DNA from: Flaccisagitta enflata
Lineage: Eukaryota; Chaetognatha; Sagittoidea; Aphragmophora
Length of the DNA: 64,000 nt
Direction: 5' to 3'
Assembly: GCA_965153355.1 (NCBI GenBank)
Contig: OZ231126.1
Coordinates: forward strand, 33,852,001 to 33,916,000
Position numbers and translations under genes: made by a program. The first letter of the stretch is position 1. Every line of letters starts with the position of its first letter. Shown here one piece after another: positions 11,120 to 22,430 of this stretch. The notes beneath the pieces are model-generated. The model ran no database searches, was not told the DNA's origin, and saw only the letters and a program-made list of their open reading frames with translations.

Positions 11120-13045
11120 TTGTTACTATACTGGTTCCTGGATTCTTTCGCTTTTGAAAGCTTGTTTGTTTTCCCTTACATTTGTTACCGTTGGCGTTTT
11201 TGGCTCAACTATACAAAGGAAGAATTGTCCGACTGTTAGTCCGACTGTTGCATGTTGGTCCTGTTTTAGTAAGAGAGCGATTCAACTGGGCTAAGTTGTG
11301 TGTAACTGATTGACATCTTTCAGATTACCATTTCTATCTACACTGCCATCAATGTGTTAACAACAACTTTTGTCTAAAGAATGTTACGTCGGTCAAGTTT
11401 CGGACGCACAAAATGCGGACAGACAAACTGGTTCTCAAAAAAAACCATAAGCGCATCCAAAAACCCTTGGTGGCCTATTTTGAATGTCATGAAACCGGCG
11501 CAAACGAGAATGTTTACCATCCCTTTTTTTTTCTCTCTCTCTCTTTGCCCGGAGCAAGACAGGGCTGAACGAAGGCACCGGGCTGAAATTTGAGCATTAT
11601 TTCCTCTTTATGAGATAGCAATTTTTTTCTGATGGCGTGTTTTATTCCCGCGCGAAAAATGCTTTCAATGCATATCATCAAAATGGCGGAAATTAGATTT
11701 AGGGCGTCAAAGGGCTTTTTGGCATGATGAGCGAAACTATTGCCATTTGGAAGTTATGCATTCGAAATTATTAGGGAAAGGGAATAGAGGAATAGATATG
11801 GAATCACTAGCCCGACACTACAAGGGTCAGTTGGAAGTGATGATGATGCATCAATGGCGATATGAAGTGGGCAAAAATTTACTTATCACATCGATTTTTT
11901 CTTCCTTTCTGCCAACCATAACCTAACATTACGCAAGAATAATTGGTCTTCACTAAGTGCTATGTTATGAATTATGTAGAGGTTTTCCATTTTCCCAGAA
12001 GTATAGAGATTCAGTTTTTGCGTGGTTGTCGGTGTTGTTGTTGTTATCTCCCCCTAAAGCAATCGCCACCAAGGGAGAAATTTTCTGTTCTCCCTTCGAC
12101 TTTTGTTTATCCCTCTTTTCGACCCTTATCGAATATTTATGGCCAGGTAGTAAATATCACGAATGGGAACGCATGCGCGCGCGACCCGTCGCGGCGACCT
12201 GCTTCACCAAAAATCGCCGAAACGTGGAGTGGGAATAAAAACCCAAAACAAAACAACAAGCCTGACTATACTTTCAGCATACGTATTGGACTTAGACTTC
12301 CATTATTTTTTCTCCCTCAGGCTTGAACCCTTGAGATCTCGTACAAAGGATGGGGATATTTTGAGAGGATGAAAGCTGTAATGCTACTCAGTAGTATTTT
12401 TTTCAGAAGAGAAATGTTGTTATGAGTGAGCGAGATTGTGAAACAATTTTTTGGGGAGGGAGGCGACTAGTTTTTGGAGAGGATGTGTATGGCATAATGG
12501 AAGCGTCACGCTTGTCGGCACGTTGTCAAACCATACTTTGCGCTTGTTCCAGCTTGGGCCCTCATAGGCACACTCTAAGTAGGACACCCCAGATAGGATG
12601 CAGTATCATAAAAGTCCAAAATCTCTTTCTAAAACTTACCATCGACATCCTCTTTGACCAAAATGATTGTTGTTTTATGATTTTCTCAAAAAATGTGCAA
12701 CGGGAGCCCTTATATAGACTGCTGGCTAAGGAACCGAAAAATGCGAAAATCGCAATAAACGCCAAAAATAGATGGGGGTGAAAAAAATTTTTATGGTCAT
12801 AGAAAGATTTGCATTTGTGAAAAGTTTACTTTTTATGTCTACTTTGAGAAAAAAAAAAGTTTGGGCCATATTTCCCATTTCCCTACCGAGGAGCTTTTAG
12901 TTCCCCCTTTTGAGGTGTGCACTACCAAAAAAAATGCAAATGAGATTTTTCTTGTTTTTCTTTGCTATTCATGACAAATTGGTAAAAATCCTTGGGCTGG
13001 TCTTTTGAAAGATATTAAGAGTAGAACATAAAATAGGAGAAGTAG
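11120..13045. other. no gene seen
   Basis: AT-rich single-copy-looking sequence with short open frames that have no matching splice partners. A few CT/CTTT tracts occur. I cannot support an exon here. Confidence 0.5.
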
Positions 13046-13049
13046 CTGA

Positions 13050-14030
13050 TAGGGGTCCCTGTGGGATCCTCAAAGGGCCCCCAAATGACCAAAATAGCTG
13101 AAAATGGCTAAAAAATGAGGGGTTTTGGAGTTGTTTCTTCTCAAATGTTATTGGGGAGGACAATTTTATGTTAAGATACTGTCACCTGATTTGGAGCAAC
13201 AAAAAAAAAGGTCAGGGGCCCCTTAAGGGCCCATTCAAGGGGCCCCTAGATGCTGCTAAAGGCTTAAAACGGCAAAAATGACCAAAACTTACATTTTTAT
13301 CAATTTTTCGCCATCTTTGGCAATGAAGGGCCTAGTTATCTGTTTAGCTTCCCTCATCAGTGCAGCAGACCAAGATAAGAAGGCTGAAGACCCCTGATGG
13401 GCCCATCCAGAGGACCTAAAGGACTCATAATAGCCAAAAATGACCAAATCTTGACATTTTAATACCATTTTTCATGCATTGTTGGACTGCACCTATTTAC
13501 TGTTTATTGGATGGATGATTGATTGATTTACTGAATGATTGATTGTTAGATTGATTCATATGTCTGTGGGGCCCTTCTGGGTTCCTCAAAGGGCCCCCAA
13601 ATAACCTAAACAGCTGAAAATAGCCCAAAAATGGGGTTTTGAGTTGTTTCTTCTCAAACGTTGTTGGGAGGGAAATTCCATGTAAAGATACTGTCATCTG
13701 GTGTGGAACATCAAAAGAAAAGGTCAGGGGCCCCTCAGGGACCCATTCAAGGGGCCCCTAGATGCTCCAAAAGGCTTAAAACGGGAAAAAATGCTCAAAA
13801 TTTAAGCAGTTTTGACAATGAAGGACCTAGTTATCTGTTTAGCTTCCCTCATCAGTGCAGCAGAACTAGATAAGAATAAAAGTGAAGGCTGAAGACCCCT
13901 GTTGAACCCATACAAACGCCTTGTGGGACCCGTGATAGCCAAAAGTGACCAAATCTTGACATTTTTAATGTTATTCATCGTTCATAGATTGTTTGCTTAC
14001 TGTTTGTTGGATAATTGATTATCTCCTATA
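13050..14030. repeat. two tandem units of about 516 bp
   Basis: CTCAAAGGGCCCCCAAAT at 13068 recurs at 13585, and downstream blocks recur in the same order and spacing: TTGTTTCTTCTCAAA, GATACTGTCA, AAGGTCAGGGGCCCC, AAGGGGCCCCTAGATGCT, CCTAGTTATCTGTTTAGC, and GGCTGAAGACCCCTG. GGGGCCCC palindromes are frequent. Function unknown. Confidence 0.8.
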
Positions 14031-14254
14031 TCTTGTAACAAACTTTATCTGAATTTTTCTCCGTTTGGGTATAAAGAATATTTTCCCACTTGTCATACAC
14101 GATATGATTGATATGAAAATTAATTGATTTATAAGCTGCTGCAGCTCTTGCTGTAAAGATCAAGACTTGCTACTTGACATTGTACAATTTGATGAACAAT
14201 AGAAGAACACAGAAAGACTTATGTTCATTTATCTGTCTGTCCGTCTATCCCTTT

Positions 14255-14560
14255 GGCTTTGTGCATCCTTCCCTCTTTTCAGCCTTCAGCCTTCAGCCTC
14301 TGCTGATCAACTCTTTCAGGCACCAAATTAGCGTTTTGAGCCATGAAATCAACTGTTTTAGGCGTCAAATTAGCCTCGTCTGACCTCAATTAAATCCTCT
14401 CAGGCCTTAAATCAGTTTTACCAGGGCTCTTTCAGGCCTCAAATCAGCCTTCTTTTTCATGAAATCAACTGTCTCGGACCTCAAATTTTGTCTTTTCAGC
14501 CCCAATCAGCCCTCCCAAGCTTTTTGAAGCCTTTAATCACCCCCTGTGTACTAACCCCTT
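14255..14560. repeat. degenerate AGGCCTCAAATCAGCC minisatellite
   Basis: Repeats of TCAGGC(C)TCAAATCAGCC-like words with a period near 20-28 bases. The reverse complement is the GGGCTGATTT minisatellite at 61200-61610. Confidence 0.6.
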
Positions 14561-14879
14561 TGGAGCTGTGCCCTGCTCCCAAATACAATCATAAAAAGAA
14601 GGGCAGTGGGTATTGCTGAACACATATCACTACTGCTTTGTTTTAGTAATAGCATTTTGTTTGTGTAGCAGGCTGGTTCAGATATCAATGACTTAAAGCC
14701 AGCCTGGGGGGCAGGGGCATTAGCCGGAATGAGCCTGCCCTTTGCCCCTGACCATTTACATTACCTTTTCATAACAGTTGGAACTAAGGTTGACTATCTC
14801 TTTCATTTCTCTATCCCTTCTCGTTCCTGATAGTTTATCAACTCATTTTCCTATAGATATATTGAGGAGGAAAAGGATT

Positions 14880-15735
14880 GCCCCTGCCCTTTGCCTCTCT
14901 GTTTCCCACCCGCCTCTGCCGATGCTGCTGCCATCTCAACCCATACGACCATCACTCTTCTCCTTCCCGCTGCCGATGCCGATGCCGACTCTCATGCCCA
15001 TAACCTACATAGCTGTATAACCATATTCCTATCTTCTGCTGCCGCTGCCTTTGCCGCCTGAACCCTTATCTTCTGCTGCTGTTGCTGCCGCAGCCGCTGC
15101 CGCTGCCGCTGAAGATGTCACCCATATGGCCAATTGCCAATCATCTTAACTGCCACTACCAATGCCACTGCCAACTCTCCCTGTTAGCTCATGACATTCA
15201 TACCTGCCGCTGCCGCTGCCGCTGCCGCTGCCGCTGCATCTCATATGATTTTCACCTTCCTACCTGCCAATGCCGCTGCCGCTGCCGATTCAACCTGTGG
15301 AACCATCACTCCTCTACTTGTCAATGCCGATGCCGATGCCGACTCTACCTGTGTGCCCATAATCTTCATTGCTGTATAGTCATCTATTTATCTGCCGCTG
15401 CTGATGCCGCTGCCGATGCCGCTGCCGACTCAACTCATATAACCATCAACTCTCTTCCTGCTGCTGTCGTTGCCATTGCTTACTCTACCTTCATATCTGC
15501 TGCTGCTGCCGCTGTCACTGCCGCTGCCGCAGCCGCTGCCGCAGCCGCAGCATATTCTATGATCATGACCTTTCTTCCTGCCGCTACCGATGCCACTGCC
15601 GACTCTACCCATACAACCATAGTCCTTAAGCTTGCCGTTGCCGCTGCCGGCGCCGGCTCTACCTATAAGCCCATCACCTTCAAGTCCTTCACACCAGCCG
15701 CTGCCGATGCCGCTGCCGCTGCCGACTCATGATAA
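14880..15735 (+). repeat. GCCGCT/GCCGAT minisatellite with higher-order structure
   Basis: Hexamers GCCGCT and GCCGAT alternate with longer spacers such as GACTCTACCCATA..AACCATC, giving a higher-order unit of around 100 bases. One frame stays open for 216 codons as an Ala/Cys-Arg-rich run, but other frames are also open, as expected from hexamer repeats, and no start or splice context supports a protein. Confidence 0.75.
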
Positions 15736-15739
15736 AAAA

Positions 15740-16790
15740 TAACCTTAAGCTTGCATCAACCATGCTTTGATTTACGCAATTTTTTTGGCTTTTTTGTAAT
15801 TCAATTATACAAGTGGATTCAAAAAGGCCAACTGTCGTTACAATCTTTGCCAAACGCAGATCCATAAAAACAGAAGATTTTGTCCAAATCTGTGGCAAAT
15901 GAAACTGCCATACACACTACCATTTTTTCATTCTACACTGTACTTGTTATAAGGGTTATAAGGGCTAGATCGAGCAACAAGGTTTTTCAGATTATATTTT
16001 ATGGAAAACTAGGAGTGGTGCGCGTATTAACTGGTCAGTGGGGGTTCACAAGGCCCTCTTCCATTTTTTCAGTTTGGGTATAGTGAGGGATATTGTTCCA
16101 CCTATCATACATAGAGGATAGTCAAGTGCGATTGACCCCAGTTCAGATTAAATTTTAATTTTGCAGTTGTTGTTTAATTAGTGTTCCTTACTTGTATACC
16201 AAATAAAAAAAATCACACTCTGTAAATACCATCTACCTGTGTTAAACACATAATTTCCATTAGAATGTTATTACAAAAATAATGGGCAAAGGGGAGAAAA
16301 AGTTTATGAACTTTTTTGGAAATTGGTACACGAGCTCCCATCAACCTACAGTTGAATCCCGCTCAAGGAACTAACGAGTTTTTGCTGTTACAGGTGAAAT
16401 TCTGTTAGAGCCAATATAGGGAAAAAAAGGAAAAAAGTTGATGGAACTATGAATTTGCATCCATTGCAAGCAAAATTCCGTTAGTGGCGGGTCTGTTAGA
16501 GCGGGGTTTAACTGTATACCGTGAATAAACAGGTCAAGTTTCTTGAGCTCCTTTAGTTTGGTTTAGAAAATATCTTACGTTTTAAAAAGACAAACAAACA
16601 AACAAACCAACAAACCAACAAACGGATGGATTCGTTCAAGTCCTTCTCATAGTCTCACTGATGATCTGAGTGCGGTTGGAGTGTACACTTTTCTCCTTCT
16701 TCTTTTTCATCTCCTTCTTCTCCTCCGCACCCCCCCTTCATCTCCTTTCTCCTTCTTCTCGTTCCTCATCTCCATTCTTTCATAACTTAT
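15740..16790. other. no gene seen
   Basis: Mostly single-copy AT-rich sequence, with (CAAA)n near 16590-16620 and CTTCTC-rich pyrimidine tracts at 16690-16780. No exon found. Confidence 0.5.
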
Positions 16791-16795
16791 AACTA

Positions 16796-17154
16796 ACACT
16801 TTTTATTTTTTATAAGAACGTCATGTTTTTGTAGAAGCCTTAGAAGAAATATAGGAATAATACTAATAAAATAACACCACAACACACTCAACTGATTCGC
16901 AGTGAAATCCTGGGCTAATCCATCCTTAAATGGATATCCCTTGATTTAGAGCTTACATATAAGAATTAGCCATAGCGACAAGCGACTTAAAAGTTATAAT
17001 CGATAGATTTCAACTGAAGGATTTTCATCCGAAAGAAATACTACTTCGCGATTTACAATTAAACAAAGTAAGTGTGACAATGTTCTTAATTTTTGAAGCG
17101 ATTTCAAGCCTTGATGTTCTTATAAACTACGTTCTTATAAAAAATAAAAAGTGT
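16796..17154. mobile_element. MITE-like element with 26-bp terminal inverted repeats
   Basis: ACACTTTTTATTTTTTATAAGAACGT at 16796 is the reverse complement of the sequence ending at 17154. The interior of about 300 bases is non-coding. No clear target duplication could be assigned. Confidence 0.65.
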
Positions 17155-17890
17155 ATATAAATCATGGAGACAGCAGCGCCGGTCTCAAAGAAATGAGGAA
17201 CAATGTCTTTTGTTTTCACTCAAAAGATAACAACGTAAACATTCGCCTGAATCGTCTCCTTAAGTCAAATGCGCTTTTATCATCTTTAGTTACATTCACA
17301 AGACTCTGATTGGCTGACAGTCGATAATGATGTCAGGAACACAGTGGGCTTTTTTAGGCGAACCTTTCTCAAAACCTCTGGTAGCTTCTAACCTAATTTT
17401 TCTTGCACATTACAATCTTATCACCCATATCACCTGGCAATTATTATTACAACATTATCACAGTAATGTCAGCATGGAAATGGCGATATATCAGCAAAAA
17501 CAAACCGCAACAATAATTATGCGAGATTTAACATTAGGCTGCTGTTTCATCGTTTCGCGATTCTATTCTTAATGCTATTCTAAAGAATGACGATCTAGCA
17601 AAAAATATATTAACAACGACTGTTAATTATCAAAAATAATTGTTGGACGAAGGTTCACATTGCAACGAAAACAAAATAAAATATAGCACGGCTGGAACGG
17701 TGACATCTAGGCTACTGTTAACGGTAATTCAAAACGCAATATAACTCTTTTATTGCTGCAACTACACTTTCTAGAAAATAAATGCTACGTGAAGGTGAAC
17801 ATGGCGGTCATGGCGCTGATGGAGATGATGGCGGTGAGCGGGGTTGATGGCGCTTATGGCGTTGTCGGCCAAGGAGCTGTCTCTTCCACT
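17155..17890. other. no gene seen; left edge of the gene island
   Basis: AT-rich DNA just downstream of the first RING/B-box gene, expected to include its 3' untranslated region and polyadenylation site. AATAAA-like words are present, but none can be chosen with confidence. Confidence 0.4.
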
Positions 17891-17894
17891 TCCT

Positions 17895-18608
17895 CTAGTG
17901 GACCCACGTTGGCGGCCAAGGATCTGTCTCTTCCACTTCTTCGAGCGGAACCACTTTGTGTCCAGAATGATCATACCTGTAGACACGATGAGAGGAAATA
18001 TTTTTTCAGAAAACGATGTAATAAATCAAGTTAAATTAACTCAAATCAATCATATCAGGAAACGAAAAACATCTAAAAGGTGGATTCCCTCGCAAAGGAA
18101 GGAGAAAGTACTTACATCCAGCACCAGTTGCAACCTTCTTTGTTACAGTCCTCGCAATAGATTGAGAGCTCCCTCTGCGGATGGACAGCGCACGCTGGTA
18201 TCACGCTTTCGTATAAACCAATGAGGACGTTGAGAAATGCAGCGCGAACGTAACTGTCGAGAGACACCTCCCTCCTGGGTAGGATAATTTAAGTAGTGAA
18301 CACTCAAGCGGGTATGTGAGGATTAAAACAAGATAATCATAAAGTCCCAATAGATTTATGCAGTTACAAAACAGAAACAGTACCTTACGACTTCATTGCA
18401 AAACAATAGCGAATACTAAAGAATAATACCTGCAATGTGGACAGGAATCCAGGTCGTACATCATGTACGCGTCGGATATGCATTCGTAACAATAATGAGT
18501 GATGCATGCGAAGCAGATGTAAGGGTTGGTCGGCATCGCCCAGCATATTAGACATTTGAAGTCGTGATAGAAATTGTTAATCTCTTCCCGGGTCCATAAC
18601 ACCGGCAT
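17895..18608 (-). CDS. miniature RING + B-box zinc-finger protein, copy 1
   Basis: Three exons, 18608-18430, 18274-18116 and 17976-17895, join in frame (phases 2 and 2) to a 139-residue protein. Exon 1 carries a RING-like domain made only of cysteines: C19-x2-C22-x9-C32-x2-C35-x4-C40-x2-C43-x12-C56-x2-C59. Exons 2-3 carry a complete B-box: C-x2-H-x8-C-x2-C-x4-C-x2-C-x4-H-x2-H, split by the second intron. RING/B-box proteins (TRIM-like) are usually ubiquitin or SUMO ligases, but the coiled coil and C-terminal domain of TRIMs are absent, so the role here is inferred only. Donors are GTATTA and GTAAGT. After the stop codon a 36-bp near-repeat of the last coding segment (GAAGTGGAAGAGACAG..) continues, suggesting that the C-terminus was shortened by an indel. 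Intact reading frame. Confidence 0.8.
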
Positions 18609-18916
18609 GGTGTCCTTAGTGTAACTTGCACGATGACCGCCACTTTCAACGAAAAGACAAGTGTTTCAGTAACACTGCTAAAAATAAGAAACAAATAAAA
18701 CTGGTCGCAGATATACTACAACTGTGGCAATATATACTATGGCGCGATAGTTGTTAACACTGCAACTATCAGTAACAATAACGGCCCAATGTCATACTCA
18801 AAATTTTAACGGGGCTATACTTTCGGTATCCCGTTAATGTTAGAAAATGTTTTTTCCAATTCATCCGTTCCGTAGCCCGTGACCGGCGATGATGGCGAGG
18901 CTGGCGGCGTCGACAC

Positions 18917-19628
18917 TTAAGGCGGCTGAACGGGTGCATGTGGAACAATGTGATGTCCAACATGACGCTCCCTGTAAAGCCGATGAGAGGAAACATCAAT
19001 TACCAAACCATGTCAACTGAAAATAGCACAAATTAGACTGACAAGGCAACAGAAACATATGTTAAACTCGGAATGTATTCATACCTATCCCGTACAACAA
19101 AAACAAACAGGACTTACTGCCAGCAAGCGTTGCAACCCTCCAGCTCGCAGATTGTGCAATACATCGACAGCGGTTTGACGTTATGGATCGCGCAGGCGGG
19201 CTTCACTGTCTTGAAAACCTCAATGAGGGTGGTCATGAATGGAGCGAGTATAAACGATTCCATGGTAACCTCCGACCTGCGCATGATAATGCCATATGTA
19301 AAAAGTATTGCGGCAATCTGCTAGTTTCACCTAGGGGCGTAAAATATCATCAAAGTATTGCAAACGATTCAGCAATATCTTCTTACTAATTCATTTCCTA
19401 TAACAACAATCATACCTATAACATATAATACCTGCAATATGGACAGCGCTTGTGCTCGTACATGACCATCAACGTCGTGACACAGTCGTAGCAATAAATT
19501 TGGACGCATACCTCGCATAAGTGCGGGTCTGTTGGCAGCAAGAAGCAGATGCCGCATCGAAACTCCTTTTCCGCCTCTTCCATGCGCTTTTTAGTCATCA
19601 ACAATGGCATGTCTGTTTTGATATTCAT
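18917..19628 (-). CDS. miniature RING + B-box zinc-finger protein, copy 2
   Basis: Exons 19628-19432, 19276-19118 and 18971-18917 join in frame to 136 residues. The RING-like spacing is the same as in copy 1 (C-x2-C-x9-C-x2-C-x4-C-x2-C-x13-C-x2-C), and the B-box is complete across exons 2 and 3. Exon 2 is exactly 159 nt in both copies and both introns have the same phases, so the two genes arose by duplication, probably in tandem. A second Met at codon 7 could also start the protein. Sequence identity outside the zinc ligands is low, so the duplication is old and the zinc sites have been retained. The tail after the B-box is short and Pro/His-rich. No promoter can be identified. Confidence 0.8.
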
Positions 19629-19890
19629 TTACGTTATCGTGCCTGCGAAACACAAACCATGTTACAGTGAAAATGAATTGGCGCTGGCGCTGGTTGTCAT
19701 TACATTTCTCACAATACAGCACAAGGGTCCGCTTAGTAATTTATTCATTAATAACTAAACTGCTCATTATAAAAAACGAAAAGACCCAAAAACGGAAACG
19801 AAAGACGAAAAACGGAACGGAAACGAAAACTGGAAGGGGCCAAAACCAAATTTGGATGAGAACATGAAATGGTTGCTCAACACCATGGAC

Positions 19891-19977
19891 ACAAATATAA
19901 TATTTATCTTAGGCCAGGCCTTTGACTTTTTAAAAAGGCGGCAAACAAGCCGGTCGAGGCAAATATAATTGTTATCT
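19891..19977 (+). repeat. palindromic TATAAT repeat, one full period
   Basis: Two AAATATAATNNTTAT cores 66 bases apart enclose TTTTTAAAAAGGCGGCAAAC and AAGCCGGTCGAGGC. The same order of words recurs at 35230-35376 and, more diverged, at 24722-24810 and 33445-33492. Confidence 0.7.
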
Positions 19978-20121
19978 ACTAACTAGGAAAAAAATATTAT
20001 CACAGGATACTAACTGTTAGCATTGCACAAAAGGCTTTCACTAATGTCGAAAATATCGCAACACAATCAATTCAGTCCATGGGTTCCCCACAGCATTGGC
20101 TTGCGAAGCAAAACGCCGACG

Positions 20122-20553
20122 TTAACGTCCACTGTTGCTAGAAGCCCCGATGGACAAAAGGCGCATGGAATCCAAATTGTCAAACTTCTCTATGATGAGC
20201 TGCGCGACGCAGTCTCCCTGACAGAGCGTGAAGGCTTTGTCGCTGCTGTTGGCAATGATGATTTTGATCTCGCCACGATAGTCGGAAGTGATTAGGCCCC
20301 CCAGAACGTCGACGCCAAAGTCAAGTGGGAAACCGGATCTCGGCGCCACGCGGCCATACGTTCCACTCAGCAACATGACCACGACGCCCGTACCGATAAA
20401 CGCTTTTTCGCCAGGTGGGATAACGACTTCTTGTCCGGATGCAGACCACAAAACGGCGTGCAGGTCAAACCCCGCGCCGCCTTCGGACTTGTTGTCCGGC
20501 GCCACGGACGCTGGGTGCAGTAGCAAGTAACGAAAAAAGTCATTGGCAGCCAT
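20122..20553 (-). CDS. dut: dUTPase, intronless, altered C-terminal motif
   Basis: 143 residues from ATG at 20553. It should hydrolyse dUTP to dUMP and pyrophosphate and so keep uracil out of DNA; the family is a trimer with active sites built from five motifs. Motif I is GAGFDLHA, motif II GRVAPRSG, motif III GVDVLGGLITSDYRG with the catalytic Asp, and motif IV GDCVAQLIIE. Motif V, normally GGFGSTG, is replaced by GASSNSGR at the very end, so the phenylalanine that stacks on uracil is missing. The frame has no intron although every neighbour does, which suits capture from a virus or a retrocopy. It lies between RING/B-box copies 2 and 3, just outside the 24-bp repeat that borders the putative mobile unit. 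An upstream in-frame extension to 20661 is open but lacks family similarity. Activity is uncertain. Confidence 0.88.
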   Translation of the reverse strand: MAANDFFRYLLLHPASVAPDNKSEGGAGFDLHAVLWSASGQEVVIPPGEKAFIGTGVVVMLLSGTYGRVAPRSGFPLDFGVDVLGGLITSDYRGEIKIIIANSSDKAFTLCQGDCVAQLIIEKFDNLDSMRLLSIGASSNSGR

Positions 20554-20653
20554 GATTTCAGTGGAGTCCACAAAGCGGAATGAGACAACTGGCGGGAAAC
20601 TAAGATATCGTTGAAGCATCATGCAGCAAATGAATTGTGACAGCAATGGAGCA

Positions 20654-20677
20654 CGCAACACAATAATGACGACGGTT
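20654..20677 (+). repeat. 24-bp direct repeat, left copy (target-duplication-like)
   Basis: CGCAACACAATAATGACGAC plus GGTT. The right copy at 23755-23778 differs at one base and has the same orientation. The two copies flank the inverted arms of the 3.1-kb unit exactly. Confidence 0.75.
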
Positions 20678-20806
20678 AGGGGGGGGGGGGGGCAGAATCC
20701 AACATTTTTTTAAAACAACTGAAACAATAGTCATCACTGGATCGTCTGGCCCGGTCTCGGCATTACGTTTTTTCTGCTAGAGATTTGCTTTTAACCCAAA
20801 TACGTG

Positions 20807-21785
20807 CTATCTATCTGCTTCGGGGTCGTTGTCGTCGTTGTCATCATCCTCCTCGTCCTCATTTTCTGCGCCTTGGTTGGCCATCTCCACGGGAACGATT
20901 AAGTGGCCGCTGTGATCATCACTGTGAAGTAAATGGAACACTAACTGCATTAACAAAATATATAAGGCCGGATACATGGCAATCGCGTAGGGCTGGGCAG
21001 GAGCAGTGTTGCAAATACAGCTCGACATGAAAAAATGTGACGATGGGACGGACAAAACGATCAACATGGGTAGGTATCAAGTCGCGTGGCCGCGACTAAT
21101 TACTGATATTCAGGAAAGTTTTATCTATTGTTGCCCCAAAATGCTAAGTGATTTAGTTTTGACTCACTTTCTGCAAAGCTTGCACAATGGCTTCGAGCAG
21201 ACTTTACAAAACGAGATAATGATGTTCATGATGCTCTGTGGATGGAGTGGGCAGACGGTGACTGCCTTCGATGCCCTTAACTCCTTTACAAATGGGGTGA
21301 CCCAGTCGCATTCATCAAATCTTTCGAGATCAAGGGCCAACCTGCATTACAAAATCTTAACACTTGATTTGGTTCGTCCTACCATCTACTCATGAAATAT
21401 ATTTGTTTTACCCAAAACACAGCACATGAAATATATTGATTGTACTACAAACACTGCACATGAAGTATAATTCTTATAACAAAAACACTCGGTGTCTGGA
21501 GTGAACAACTTTAGAACATTACCTTCAATGCGGGCAACAATTTGCATTTTCCTGGTAAGCTGCTCGAAGACATTGTAGACAGAAGTATTTGTCGCAACCG
21601 GGACAAATGAAAGCGTTGACGGGATCGGATTCGCACAGCGGGCAGCGAAAATGAGAGATGAGACGGTCGCGTTCACCGACCTCAATGATCAACCACTCCG
21701 GGAAAGGCCTGTCCATTGCGTCACAAATGAGCCAGGGATCTTGCGTCTTGTTAACCAGGACTAATCCCTTTTCGTTGAATAACAT
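20807..21785 (-). pseudogene. RING + B-box protein, copy 3, with in-frame TGA at the last RING cysteine
   Basis: Exons 21785-21523, 21341-21168 and 20921-20807 join with the same intron phases as copies 1 and 2 and would give 184 codons. The RING-like cysteines keep the family spacing, but the last one, in the C-P-H-C motif just before the donor, is TGA (21525-21527) where both paralogs have TGC. The B-box in exons 2-3 is complete (C-x2-H ... H-x2-H), and the open frame continues to an acidic tail of Asp/Glu/Asn with a normal stop. Everything downstream of the TGA is undamaged, so the change is recent, a sequence error, or read through. The N-terminus is longer than in copies 1 and 2. It sits inside the putative mobile unit. 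Confidence 0.7.
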
Positions 21786-21789
21786 CTTT

Positions 21790-22425
21790 TAAATACAAGT
21801 GTCTCATGTATCAATTAAGTTTTGGATTGCAAATGACGGGGATAACTGGAGAAAATAGGAATATTACCAATTCTTGTTCATACATCTGGCTGCTTTTTCA
21901 ATGTTAACGTTTTTTAAGAAACCAAATAATCACAATTGGCGAGGAGGAGATTCGGGAAAAATACTTAACGCTTGTTTTGGGAAGCTAACGTTTGGGGGAA
22001 AAAAAACCACAGCATCTGGCACGCAAATAACGGTAACATATGCGATAACTTCCATGCAAATACACAACGCCGGAATGAAGGGAAACAATGGCGGAAGTAA
22101 CGGCGAAAATGTGATCACGCAACGCGGGCAATACCTAACAATTATATCACAGGCCGCAATATTTCTTTAACTAACACGTTGGTTTAAATTGCACTCTTGC
22201 AATACCAACAAGGAAAACCCAGATATCACAGACGAATAAATACCCGTGAGCCACTATACACTGGAAAAATACTGGACTGCAACAATGATGAGGATAATAC
22301 TGGACTACAAAAGTTAATCAGATTCCACAAACGTCCCTATTTTGGGGGAAGGGGTCGACGATGAACGGTCACCATTGGGGGCTGCTCTGGCGTAATGGAG
22401 CCATGAACGCATCCGTTTGGATTTG
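21790..22425. other. no gene seen between copy 3 and the two-exon gene
   Basis: AT-rich spacer. A 98-codon frame on the plus strand (21874-22170) and a hydrophobic frame on the minus strand (22118-21930) are open, but neither has family features or splice partners. Upstream regulatory DNA of RING/B-box copy 3 should lie at its left end. Confidence 0.4.
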
Positions 22426-22430
22426 ATGCT

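Noticed and set aside
15082-15732. 216-codon Ala/Cys/Arg-rich frame
   Set aside because: Hexamer repeats leave more than one frame open; unit structure does not respect codons and indels shift the frame.
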